From an uncultured Ignavibacteria bacterium (GTDB taxonomy: Bacteria > Bacteroidota > Ignavibacteria > Ignavibacteriales > Ignavibacteriaceae): a DNA stretch of 7,920 bases. The DNA lies in the NCBI GenBank assembly GCA_937996765.1, contig CALKUG010000143.1, forward strand, positions 1 to 7,920, read 5' to 3'. Positions 1-6,760 of the stretch are shown one piece after another; within the stretch, counting starts at the first letter, position 1; each line of letters opens with the position of its first letter. Under the pieces are notes generated by a model, which worked only from the letters and a program-made list of their open reading frames with translations, did no database searches and was not told where the DNA came from. Position numbers and translations under genes: made by a program.

Positions 1-678
1 TTTCCCAACAGGCAGCGGCACAGTTATCACCGAACTTATATCCGAAGTTATTATCAAATCCCCCACTTTTAAATCAGCAGTTTTTGGCAAATTGATTATT
101 GAGAGATGCTCGCCGTTCCAACGTAGTATTCCGTGAAAGCGATTAAATTGATCTTGAACAACCAGTTTTAAATTAACGTTTTTGAGTGTCCTTACAATAG
201 AATGGCTCCCGGAAGTCTGATACACAATGCCAACAAGTCCGGCATGATTAACAACCGGCATCCCAACTTTGATGCCTGATTTGCTACCAACATCTATGCT
301 AAAATTAACTTCCGATGTAAGGAAAGATTTTGATGTTATGCGGCAAGGTTGCAAATCGTAGGGAATAGTATCTTTGAGCCCAAGTAGCTCTTTTAATTCT
401 GTGTTTTCAAAACGGTAATCCCTTAACCTCGAATTCTCAAACATTAGCCGTGCGTTTTCCGCACGAAGCATTTCGTTTTCTTCGGCAATGCGGGGAAATG
501 AAAAAACGGAGGAAAGCACATAGCTTACTGAGGCAAATCCCGTAAATAAAAACGATCTAAAACTGCTTATGGCAGGGTTCTCACTTATCGAGGTTAAAAG
601 CAAACTCGAAAACAAGAGAGAAGCGAACAGAATATAAGTTCTGCTTCTCTCAATAAACTTCGTGAGGACTTTAATCAT
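1..678 (-). CDS. mreC: Rod shape-determining protein MreC, 5' part (C-terminus beyond left edge)
   Basis: The reading frame is open from an ATG at 678 to the left edge, giving 226 residues; the family is usually about 270-300 long, so roughly the last 50-70 are missing. MreC is a bitopic inner-membrane protein that links cytoplasmic MreB filaments to the periplasmic wall-synthesis machinery (PBP2/RodA). The order seen is typical: a basic cytoplasmic start (MIKVLTKFIERSR), one membrane segment at about residues 14-32, an E/N/L-rich coiled coil at about 64-102, then the beta-rich domain with GSKSGIKVGMPVV (131-143) and GLVGIV (147-152). At the edge comes a GDLIITSD...PLPVG stretch matching the conserved G-D-x-V-x-T-S...P-x-G end of the family. 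The start overlaps the mreB stop (TAATG) and has no clear Shine-Dalgarno, so translation is probably coupled to mreB. By analogy mreD and PBP2/rodA genes may follow outside the window, but this is not seen. Confidence 0.93.
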   Translation of the reverse strand, partial: MIKVLTKFIERSRTYILFASLLFSSLLLTSISENPAISSFRSFLFTGFASVSYVLSSVFSFPRIAEENEMLRAENARLMFENSRLRDYRFENTELKELLGLKDTIPYDLQPCRITSKSFLTSEVNFSIDVGSKSGIKVGMPVVNHAGLVGIVYQTSGSHSIVRTLKNVNLKLVVQDQFNRFHGILRWNGEHLSIINLPKTADLKVGDLIITSDISSVITVPLPVGK

Positions 679-1703
679 TAATACCGTCTATTACGGATTA
701 ACACCTGAGAATATTTGGAAAGATTCTCGATAACTTTACCGGTTCCGCGCACAACTGCTGTTAACGGATTCTCGGCAACATGCACAGGGAGATTAGTTTC
801 GAGACGAATGCGTTCATCAAGTCCTTTTAACAATGCACCACCACCGGTGAGCATAACACCGCGGTCTAAAATATCGGAGGAAAGCTCTGGAGGAGTACGT
901 TCAAGAATTTGCAACACTGCATCTACCATTTGGGTAACAGATTCGTTTAATGCTTCGCGTATCTCAACTGATGAAACCTCGGTTGTTTTAGGAACACCTG
1001 CAACAAGATCGCGACCCTTTACCGAAATAGTTAATTCCTCACGTAAAGGTATTGCACTACCTACTTCGCACTTAATAGCTTCGGCAGTTTTTTCACCAAT
1101 AAGTATATTGTGATTGCGTTTGAAGTATTGCATTATGGCGTAGTTCATATCATCACCCGCCACACGAATTGATTCTTCTTCAACGATACCGGAAAGTGCT
1201 ATCACAGCAATTTCTGTAGTACCGCCACCAATATCAATAATCATATTACCAACTGCGGCTTCAACGTTAATTCCTATGCCTATTGCAGCAGCCATGGGTT
1301 CGCTGATCAAGTGCACTTCTTTTGCGCCTGCGTGTTCAGCTGAATCCCTTACGGCACGTTTCTCAACTTCAGTTACTCCGCTTGGTACTGCTATCACAAT
1401 TCTTCTGCTACTGAGGAAACCGGCATTTACTTTTTTGATAAATGCTTTAATCATTCCTTCTGCAATTTCAAAATCTGCAATAACTCCATCGCGCATGGGT
1501 CGTGTTACACGAATCTCGCGATGCTCTTTTCCCATCATTTCTTTTGCTTCACGACCCAAAGCTATAATCTTTTTTGTATTGTGGTCAAAAGCTACAATCG
1601 AGGGCTCGTTAAGTACAATCCCTTTTCCTTTTACGTGAATAAGGGTATTTGCCGTACCCAAATCCATAGCAATATCTGTAGATAAAAAGTCAAATACGCC
1701 CAT
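678..1703 (-). CDS. mreB: Rod shape-determining protein MreB (bacterial actin)
   Basis: This 341-residue protein has the full length of the family. MreB is a cytoplasmic actin-like ATPase that polymerises on the inner membrane and directs lateral peptidoglycan synthesis. The actin-fold nucleotide motifs are intact: phosphate-1 DLGTANT (14-20), phosphate-2 DIGGGTTE (157-164), the adenosine motif MLTGGGALL (284-292) and connect-2 ENPLTAVVRGTG (311-322). The first residues, MGVFDFLS, resemble the short amphipathic N-terminal membrane-binding segment of many MreBs. The start is supported by this N-terminus and by an AAGGA site 7 nt upstream, whose first bases overlap the purH stop codon. The gene begins 10 bp after purH and its stop shares one base with the mreC start, so mreB and mreC look co-expressed. 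The segment EEESIRVAGDDMN (175-187) corresponds to the usual SxSxRVAGDxMD region with only mild changes. No promoter of its own is evident. Confidence 0.98.
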   Translation of the reverse strand: MGVFDFLSTDIAMDLGTANTLIHVKGKGIVLNEPSIVAFDHNTKKIIALGREAKEMMGKEHREIRVTRPMRDGVIADFEIAEGMIKAFIKKVNAGFLSSRRIVIAVPSGVTEVEKRAVRDSAEHAGAKEVHLISEPMAAAIGIGINVEAAVGNMIIDIGGGTTEIAVIALSGIVEEESIRVAGDDMNYAIMQYFKRNHNILIGEKTAEAIKCEVGSAIPLREELTISVKGRDLVAGVPKTTEVSSVEIREALNESVTQMVDAVLQILERTPPELSSDILDRGVMLTGGGALLKGLDERIRLETNLPVHVAENPLTAVVRGTGKVIENLSKYSQVLIRNRRY

Positions 1704-1710
1704 TGAAAAT

Positions 1711-1715
1711 TCCTT
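1711..1715 (-). promoter_or_regulatory. mreB ribosome binding site overlapping the purH stop
   Basis: On the minus strand AAGGA lies 7 nt before the mreB ATG. Its two A residues are also the end of the purH TAA stop (TAAGGA), so a ribosome finishing purH ends on the mreB initiation site. This supports the mreB start and suggests translational coupling. Confidence 0.75.
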
Positions 1716-3234
1716 AGTGTTTAAAGTGTCTAATTCCTGTTAATACCATACATAACCCCAGCGTTTCTGCGGTCGCAAATACATCATCATCCCGAACAGA
1801 ACCGCCGGGTTGCACAATTGCTTTTATACCATACTCAGCAATTTGCTCCACTCCATCTGGGAAAGGGAAAAATGCGTCAGATGCAGCTACTGCACCTTCC
1901 AATTCAAGCTTAAATTCTTTTGCTTTCATTCCTGCAATTTTCACTGAATCAATTCTCGAAACCTGTCCGGCTCCAATTCCTACGGTTGCACCGTTTTTTA
2001 CAAAAACTATTGCATTGGATTTTGCGTGCTTTGCAACTACCCATGCAAGTTTCAAATCATTCATCTGTTCCGGTGTCACCGGTAGTGAAGTAACTTGTTT
2101 TAAATTATCAAAATCTTTGGTAATCTTATCAGTTTCCTGGCGTAACAATCCACCCGGCACTTGTCTGTACGAATGTCCATTCTCAAGAACGCTTCTTTTT
2201 TGTATGATAAGCCGTCTATCTTTTTTCTTTTTGAGTAACTCCAATGCCCCTTCAGTGTATTCAGGTGCTATAACTACTTCAAGAAAAATTGCATTTAATT
2301 GTTCGGCAACGGTTTCATCCACAGCGGTATTAAAAGCAACTATTCCGCCAAATGCTGATACGGAATCACAAACGAGGGCTTTGTTGTATGCTTCTAAACT
2401 GCTTACCCCTACAGCTACACCTGAAGGGTTATTGTGTTTGATTATTGCACAAGCAGGCTTTGGTAATTCTTCAACTAATTCTGCTGAAGCAACCATATCT
2501 AATATGTTGTTGTATGATAGTTCTTTGCCGTGTATTTGTTCAAAATACTCGAAGAACGAACCATATAACTCAGCGTGTTGATGAGGATTTTCTCCATAAC
2601 GGAGTTCTTTAATTTTTTTATGATTCACACGCATATCACCTGAGCTATAAACAAAGCGTTCCTCAAGAACATTTGCTATGTGTGTGTCGTATGCAGCGGT
2701 ATAAGCAAATGCTTCGAGTGCAAGTTTTTTGTTTGAGGCAACGGAGATGCCACTTCCCTGCTCCAATTCCGAAATAAATGCTCGGTATTGATTGGGTGAT
2801 GTGAGAACCGAAACATACAAATGATTTTTAGCAGCTGCGCGAATAAGCGAGGGTCCGCCAATATCAATATTCTCAATTAATTCTTCTTCGGTTGATCTGC
2901 TATCCGCGGCAACTTTTGCAAAGGGATAGAGATTTACACAAACAACATCAATGCGTTCTATCGCGTGCTGCTCAGCTTGAATCTTGTCTTCATTGTTATC
3001 TCTGCGGAATAATATTCCGCCAAAAACTTTTGGTTGAAGCGTTTTCACTCTTCCGTCGAATACTTCAGGGAATCCTGTAAAATCACTCACCTCTGTTACG
3101 GCAAGCTCTTGCTCACGGAGCAGTTTTGCTGTGTTACCGGTTGCCAATAAAGTAAAGCCGTGTTCTGTAAGTGCCTTGCCCAATTCAACAATGCCGGATT
3201 TATCGGATACACTTATCAGTGCGTATTTTTTCAT
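1714..3234 (-). CDS. purH: Bifunctional AICAR formyltransferase / IMP cyclohydrolase PurH
   Basis: This cytosolic 506-residue enzyme performs the last two steps of de novo IMP synthesis: formyl transfer from 10-formyl-THF to AICAR, then ring closure of FAICAR. The N-terminal MGS-like cyclohydrolase domain (about 1-195) shows SVSDKSG (8-14), TEVSDFTGFPEVFDGRVKT (47-65), NLYPF (101-105) and ENIDIGGPSLIRAAAKN (121-137). The formyltransferase domain shows LRYGENPHQ (211-219), the catalytic Lys266-His267 in KHNNPSG, SAFGGIVAFN (293-302), KSNAIV (405-410), SDAFFPFPDG (452-461) and the terminal RHFKH. Two cyclohydrolase positions differ from the usual family motif: ATGNTAK (31-37) instead of STGGTAK, and KTLQPK (64-69) instead of KTLHPK. 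The ATG lies one base after the purN stop (TAAAATG) with only a weak GAGAG upstream, so translation is probably coupled to purN. The stop overlaps the mreB ribosome binding site. The call is secure; the effect of the substitutions is unknown. Confidence 0.97.
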   Translation of the reverse strand: MKKYALISVSDKSGIVELGKALTEHGFTLLATGNTAKLLREQELAVTEVSDFTGFPEVFDGRVKTLQPKVFGGILFRRDNNEDKIQAEQHAIERIDVVCVNLYPFAKVAADSRSTEEELIENIDIGGPSLIRAAAKNHLYVSVLTSPNQYRAFISELEQGSGISVASNKKLALEAFAYTAAYDTHIANVLEERFVYSSGDMRVNHKKIKELRYGENPHQHAELYGSFFEYFEQIHGKELSYNNILDMVASAELVEELPKPACAIIKHNNPSGVAVGVSSLEAYNKALVCDSVSAFGGIVAFNTAVDETVAEQLNAIFLEVVIAPEYTEGALELLKKKKDRRLIIQKRSVLENGHSYRQVPGGLLRQETDKITKDFDNLKQVTSLPVTPEQMNDLKLAWVVAKHAKSNAIVFVKNGATVGIGAGQVSRIDSVKIAGMKAKEFKLELEGAVAASDAFFPFPDGVEQIAEYGIKAIVQPGGSVRDDDVFATAETLGLCMVLTGIRHFKH

Positions 3235-3235
3235 T

Positions 3236-3838
3236 TTATTTTTTCTCTCGAGCTATAGAACTTACAACTCGTGGTAATATTTTATGTTCTTGTTCTAAAA
3301 CTATACGAGCAATTTCTTCTGATGATTTTGCTTCGGTCACGTCAATAGAAACCTGTTCTATTATTTCGCCACGGTCGTATTCTTCGTCAACATAGTGTAC
3401 CGTGGGACCACTGAATTTTTCTTTTGCTTCAAAAACCGCTTGGTGAACATTCATACCGTACATGCCTTTGCCACCGTAATCGGGTAATAGGGCCGGATGA
3501 ATATTAATTATCTTCTTTCTGAAACGAGTAATAATTTCGACTGGTATAAGTTTGAGATAACCGGCTAATACGATTAACTCAACTCCGCAGGATTCAAGGA
3601 GATTTACAAGCGTTGGTACCGCTTGTGCATACACCTCTTTGCTGTGTGAAAAGTGGTGCACGGGGATTTTATGTTTCTGTGCAAATTCAAATGCGGGGCA
3701 CTCTTTTTTGTCGCTCACTACCAACACTACTTCGTAGTCACGACCATGGAATTCAGATGACACTAAAGCCCTAAGGTTTGAACCTCTGCCTGAGACAAAA
3801 ACAGCGATTTTCAAAGTTTCAACTAAGAAATGTACCAA
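3236..3838 (-). CDS. purN: Phosphoribosylglycinamide (GAR) formyltransferase PurN, TTG start
   Basis: PurN transfers a formyl group from 10-formyl-THF to GAR, the third step of purine synthesis, in the cytosol. With the longest start (TTG at 3838) it has 200 residues. Visible motifs are the phosphate-binding SGRGSNL (16-22), INIHPALLP (111-119) with catalytic Asn112 and His114, and HYVDEEYDRG (148-157), where His148 and Asp155 match the His/Asp pair of the E. coli enzyme (His137, Asp144). The start is uncertain. There is no in-frame ATG near the N-terminus. TTG at 3838 adds eight residues (MVHFLVET) before the usual beginning; TTG at 3814 gives MKIAVFVSGRGSNL, which fits the family better. 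Neither has a clear Shine-Dalgarno. The stop is one base before the purH start, so the two form a tight purine pair. The 71-bp gap from pyrG holds a hairpin and a possible -7 element. Confidence 0.94.
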   Translation of the reverse strand: MVHFLVETLKIAVFVSGRGSNLRALVSSEFHGRDYEVVLVVSDKKECPAFEFAQKHKIPVHHFSHSKEVYAQAVPTLVNLLESCGVELIVLAGYLKLIPVEIITRFRKKIINIHPALLPDYGGKGMYGMNVHQAVFEAKEKFSGPTVHYVDEEYDRGEIIEQVSIDVTEAKSSEEIARIVLEQEHKILPRVVSSIAREKK

Positions 3839-3878
3839 ATGCGAAGCAGTTATAAAAGTAAAAAAATATTATTTGTAG

Positions 3879-3903
3879 GGGCAAAAATAATGAATTTTTA
3901 CCC
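3879..3903 (-). terminator. Hairpin after pyrG, possible terminator
   Basis: Six bases after the pyrG stop, the minus strand reads GGGTAAAAAT, a 5-nt loop (TCATT), then ATTTTTGCCC. This forms a 10-bp stem with one U-G wobble. An A-run precedes it, and a T7 run (3866-3860) follows about 12 nt after the stem, farther than in a textbook terminator. Read from the plus strand, the stem (with a C/A mismatch) is followed directly by T8. The TATTTTTG within the second arm (3889-3882) also matches the FCB -7 consensus TAnnTTTG, so this stretch could instead serve purN as a promoter element, although I see no TTTG at the right distance upstream. Confidence 0.4.
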
Positions 3904-3909
3904 TTTTTT

Positions 3910-5559
3910 TTAATTTTTCTGTGATTTTACAACTTTTTCTTTGTATTTAATTTCTACAGCTGCTTTTATAAACTCTCTGAATAGCGGGTGTGCTTTGGTT
4001 GCACGCGACTTCAATTCAGGGTGAAATTGGCATCCCACAAACCACGGATGCTCCGGAATTTCGATAATTTCAACAAGATTGCCGTCAGGTGAAAGTCCGC
4101 TGAATTGCAATCCGTTGGTCGAAAGAATCTCACGAAATTCGTTGTTCACTTCATATCTATGGCGATGTCTTTCGGAAATCAACTCTTTTTTATATGCTTC
4201 GTATGCTTTAGTTTTTTTGGTTATTGAACAATCGTATTTTCCTAAACGCATGGTGCCACCAAGATTTTTAACAGATTTCTGCTCGTTCATCAGATCGATA
4301 ACAGAATATTTATTTTTCTTAAATTCGGCACTATGGGCCTTAGTTATGCCGCATACATTTCTTGCAAACTCAATTACCGCACATTGTAAACCTAAACAAA
4401 TCCCAAAAAATGGTACTTTATTCTCACGGGCAAATTGTATAGCTGAAATTTTTCCCTCTACCCCGCGTTCTCCAAAACCACCGGGTATTAAAATTCCATT
4501 GCTTTCGGCAAACAAGCTTGGGGCTGTTTCGGGGGTAACTTCTTCAGCGTTAATCCATTGTACCGAAACCTTTGCATCGTTTTCAGCACCGGCGTGCACA
4601 AAAGATTCTAATATACTTTTGTAGGCATCATGATAGTCAGTATATTTTCCACAGATAGCAATCTTTACATCTTTGCTTGGATTTTTAATCTGTTCGACTA
4701 ATTGAGTCCAATCATCAAGTTTAATTTTTCGCTCAGCAAGTTTTAATCTCTTTGCAACAAAAACATCTAATTTTTCCTTAAACAGTACAATCGGAACTTC
4801 GTAAATAGAAGCACAATCATACGCAGATACTACAGCTTTAGGGTCAACGTTACAAAAAGAGCCAATTTTATTGCGAATATCACGTGAAAGTTTCTTTTCA
4901 GAGCGACAAATCAAAATATCCGGTTGTATTCCGAAACTCAGTAGTGTTTTTACACTATGCTGTGTTGGTTTTGTTTTAAGTTCTTCTGCGGCTTTGATGT
5001 ATGGAACATAAGTAACATGAATAGATAGTGTATTTTTCCTACCAAGCTCATGCATCAGTTGACGAATTGACTCAATAAACGGCAAGCTTTCAATATCGCC
5101 CACAGTTCCGCCAATTTCTGTAAGTACGATGTCGTAATCACCGGAATCGGCAAGTTTGCACATTCTTTGTTTAATCTCGTCGGTAATGTGAGGTACAACT
5201 TGCACGGTTCCGCCAAGATAATCCCCTCTGCGTTCTTTAGTAATTACTTCGTTATAAACCTGACCGCTGGTGTTGTTGTTAATTCTGCCCATGTTTACAT
5301 CTAAGAAACGCTCGTAATGGCCTAAATCCAAATCGGTCTCGGCACCGTCATCGGTAACATAAACTTCGCCGTGTTGAAAGGGATTCATAGTACCCGGGTC
5401 AACGTTAATATAAGGGTCGAATTTCTGAATGGTTACCCTATATCCCCTTTGCTTTAAAAGTAAACCCAACGAGGCAGCGGCAATTCCTTTTCCAATAGAG
5501 GAAATAACGCCACCGGTTACAAAAATAAATTTAACTTTGTTCTTCACGGCGGAACTCAT
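3910..5559 (-). CDS. pyrG: CTP synthase PyrG
   Basis: CTP synthase makes CTP from UTP, ATP and glutamine in the cytosol. At 549 residues it is full length. The N-terminal amidoligase domain (about 1-275) has the P-loop region VTGGVISSIGKG (14-25), QKFDPYINVDPGTM (45-58), HGEVYVTDDGAETDLDLGHY (63-82), RRGDYLGGTVQVVPHITDEI (110-129) and EIGGTVGDIES (148-158). The class I glutamine amidotransferase domain (about 298-535) has the oxyanion loop PGGFGERG (359-366), nucleophile Cys388 in GICLGLQ, and the His513/Glu515 pair in FHPE. All catalytic residues are present. GICLGLQ replaces the common GICLGMQ, a conservative change. No Shine-Dalgarno precedes the ATG; the leader is A-rich (ACAATACACAAA), as often seen in Bacteroidota. 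A strong FCB-type promoter lies about 70-100 bp upstream, and a hairpin follows the stop, so pyrG may be transcribed separately or read through into purN-purH-mreBC. Confidence 0.98.
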   Translation of the reverse strand: MSSAVKNKVKFIFVTGGVISSIGKGIAAASLGLLLKQRGYRVTIQKFDPYINVDPGTMNPFQHGEVYVTDDGAETDLDLGHYERFLDVNMGRINNNTSGQVYNEVITKERRGDYLGGTVQVVPHITDEIKQRMCKLADSGDYDIVLTEIGGTVGDIESLPFIESIRQLMHELGRKNTLSIHVTYVPYIKAAEELKTKPTQHSVKTLLSFGIQPDILICRSEKKLSRDIRNKIGSFCNVDPKAVVSAYDCASIYEVPIVLFKEKLDVFVAKRLKLAERKIKLDDWTQLVEQIKNPSKDVKIAICGKYTDYHDAYKSILESFVHAGAENDAKVSVQWINAEEVTPETAPSLFAESNGILIPGGFGERGVEGKISAIQFARENKVPFFGICLGLQCAVIEFARNVCGITKAHSAEFKKNKYSVIDLMNEQKSVKNLGGTMRLGKYDCSITKKTKAYEAYKKELISERHRHRYEVNNEFREILSTNGLQFSGLSPDGNLVEIIEIPEHPWFVGCQFHPELKSRATKAHPLFREFIKAAVEIKYKEKVVKSQKN

Positions 5560-5595
5560 TTTGTGTATTGTGAATGTGATTTTGCTTGAGAGAAT

Positions 5596-5610
5596 TTTGG
5601 CGAAGCCAAA
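5596..5610 (-). other. Hairpin in the pyrG leader
   Basis: The minus strand reads TTTGGC-TTC-GCCAAA, a perfect 6-bp stem with a 3-nt loop, ending 36 nt before the pyrG ATG and inside the predicted leader. It is preceded by a smaller palindrome, CTTTTGAAAG. No T-run follows, so it does not look like a terminator. It may affect leader stability or pyrG expression, or may be incidental. Confidence 0.35.
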
Positions 5611-5628
5611 CTTTCAAAAGGTCGGAAT

Positions 5629-5659
5629 CAAAGATAGCTTATTTCTTGCTTTCTTCAAA
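5629..5659 (-). promoter_or_regulatory. pyrG promoter, Bacteroidota-type TTTG-N19-TAnnTTTG
   Basis: On the minus strand TTTG (5659-5656) is followed by 19 nt and then TATCTTTG (5636-5629). Both boxes match the Bacteroidota housekeeping consensus (TTTG near -33, TAnnTTTG near -7) at every defined position, and the spacing is normal. Transcription would begin near 5622, giving a leader of about 60 nt before pyrG. A T8 run overlaps the upstream box. Confidence 0.65.
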
Positions 5660-5692
5660 AAAAATCCCTCAATAGTTTTCACTGATTTAGAT

Positions 5693-5709
5693 AAAAATGG
5701 TCCATTTTT
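5693..5709. repeat. 17-bp near-perfect palindrome between the dehydrogenase gene and pyrG
   Basis: The plus strand reads AAAAATGG-T-CCATTTTT, with perfect 8-bp arms and one central base, beginning 17 nt after the dehydrogenase stop. As RNA it makes only a weak AU stem. A wider pairing, AAAATCC (5716-5710) with GGATTTT (5667-5661), ends in a T8 run, so the region could form a weak terminator for the dehydrogenase gene. Alternatively the dyad could be a regulator binding site upstream of the pyrG promoter. The sequence does not decide between these. Confidence 0.35.
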
Positions 5710-5725
5710 GGATTTTAGAAATTTA

Positions 5726-6730
5726 TCATGAGTTGCTTAAAACCATTCTGTACCGTGCGGTATTGTTCTGTACTTTTTCCAAGGCCTCGTTTGCGCGTGA
5801 CATTGGCAACTCTTCAATAATTGCACCCACATTGTGATTGGCAGCAAACTCTAACATTTCCTTAATTGCTGCTCTCGAACCAATTGCACTACCGCCTATT
5901 GATTTTTGTCCGCCTATGAGTGCAAACGCAGGTATTGCAAGTGGCGAAGGGGCGGCGCCAACAACGGTAAGTTTTCCATTAGGCTTTAGTGCAGCCATAA
6001 AGTTCATCCAATTGATATCCGCGCTTACTGTGGAAATAATATAATCGTGCTTATTTTTCTCTTTTGCCATTGCCGCAGGGTCTGAGCTTACCACAAAACG
6101 ATGTGCACCTAACTTCATTGCCTCAGCTTCTTTATTAGGAGAAGTTGAAAATGCAGTAACTTCTGCACCCATCTTTGATGCGAATTGTAGTGCAAAGTGT
6201 CCAAGTCCGCCAATCCCGATTACGCCTACCTTCATGCCGGCTTTAACACCATCACGTTTCATAGGAGCAAACACGGTTATTCCGCCACAGAGTAAGGGAG
6301 CCGCATTTGCAGAGTTTAAAGCATCGGGTATTCTGAAAGCAAATCTGCTATCTACAACAACAGCATCAGCAAAACCGCCAAAGTTTCCTACGCAGGTTGC
6401 TTGCTGTTTTGCGCAAAGGTTCTCGTGACCCGTTTCGCAATATTCGCAATCAAAACATGAACCACATTGCCAACCCACACCCACTCGTTCACCGAGCGTT
6501 AGTTCCGTTACCGCTGAACCCACCGCAACAACTTTTCCGATAATCTCGTGACCCGGGACCATCGGATAGTGCGACATCCCCCAATCGTTATTTACCAAAT
6601 GCAAATCACTATGGCAAACACCACAATGGGATATTGAAATCTCCACATCATGCGGTTTTAATTCACGTTCCTGATATTCAAAAAGCCCAAGTGGTTTACC
6701 TGCTTCAAATGCTGCATATGCCTTAATCAT
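5726..6730 (-). CDS. Zinc-dependent, probably NADP(H)-linked alcohol/aldehyde dehydrogenase (CAD/YahK-like MDR family)
   Basis: This 334-residue cytosolic enzyme belongs to the zinc medium-chain dehydrogenases. Such enzymes interconvert aldehydes and alcohols; the physiological substrate cannot be read from the sequence. The catalytic-zinc ligands are Cys39 (in CGVCHSD), His61 (GHE) and Cys148 (LLCGG). The structural zinc site C-x2-C-x2-C-x7-C is Cys92, Cys95, Cys98 and Cys106. The Rossmann motif is GIGGLGH (172-178), and the following strand ends in AFSTSPNK (193-200). Ser/Thr there, rather than Asp, is typical of NADP-preferring members of the cinnamyl-alcohol-dehydrogenase group. The length is slightly below the usual 340-355, with nothing obvious missing. 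The ATG is supported by AAAGGA 6 nt upstream. The gene is divergent from the secreted-protein gene and lies 166 bp ahead of pyrG, which has its own promoter, so it is probably a separate unit. Some relatives act in aldehyde detoxification; that role here is inference. Confidence 0.95.
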   Translation of the reverse strand: MIKAYAAFEAGKPLGLFEYQERELKPHDVEISISHCGVCHSDLHLVNNDWGMSHYPMVPGHEIIGKVVAVGSAVTELTLGERVGVGWQCGSCFDCEYCETGHENLCAKQQATCVGNFGGFADAVVVDSRFAFRIPDALNSANAAPLLCGGITVFAPMKRDGVKAGMKVGVIGIGGLGHFALQFASKMGAEVTAFSTSPNKEAEAMKLGAHRFVVSSDPAAMAKEKNKHDYIISTVSADINWMNFMAALKPNGKLTVVGAAPSPLAIPAFALIGGQKSIGGSAIGSRAAIKEMLEFAANHNVGAIIEELPMSRANEALEKVQNNTARYRMVLSNS

Positions 6731-6736
6731 AATTGT

Positions 6737-6742
6737 TCCTTT
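6737..6742 (-). promoter_or_regulatory. Ribosome binding site of the dehydrogenase gene
   Basis: AAAGGA on the minus strand lies 6 nt before the ATG at 6730 and fixes the start. I found no convincing promoter for this gene in the 112-bp divergent gap. Confidence 0.7.
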
Positions 6743-6760
6743 ATTGATTTCGAGAGGTTA

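Noticed and set aside
715..1638. Two plus-strand open frames (715-1113 and 1276-1638)
   Set aside because: Both are antisense to conserved mreB sequence and show no coherent protein features.
2015..2581. 188-codon open frame on the plus strand
   Set aside because: It lies wholly inside purH on the opposite strand, its translation is Ser/Cys/Phe-rich with no recognisable motif, and purH is unambiguous.
4079..4624. 181-codon open frame on the plus strand
   Set aside because: It is antisense to the glutaminase domain of pyrG, with no ribosome binding site or family resemblance; a shadow of the real gene.
5596..5610. Hairpin considered as an intrinsic terminator
   Set aside because: The stem is short, it is followed by ATTCTCTC rather than a T-run, and it lies between the pyrG promoter and the pyrG start.
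5429..5731. 100-codon plus-strand frame spanning the pyrG start and the upstream gap
   Set aside because: More than a third overlaps the conserved pyrG N-terminus and the rest crosses the pyrG promoter and dyads; the composition is low-complexity.
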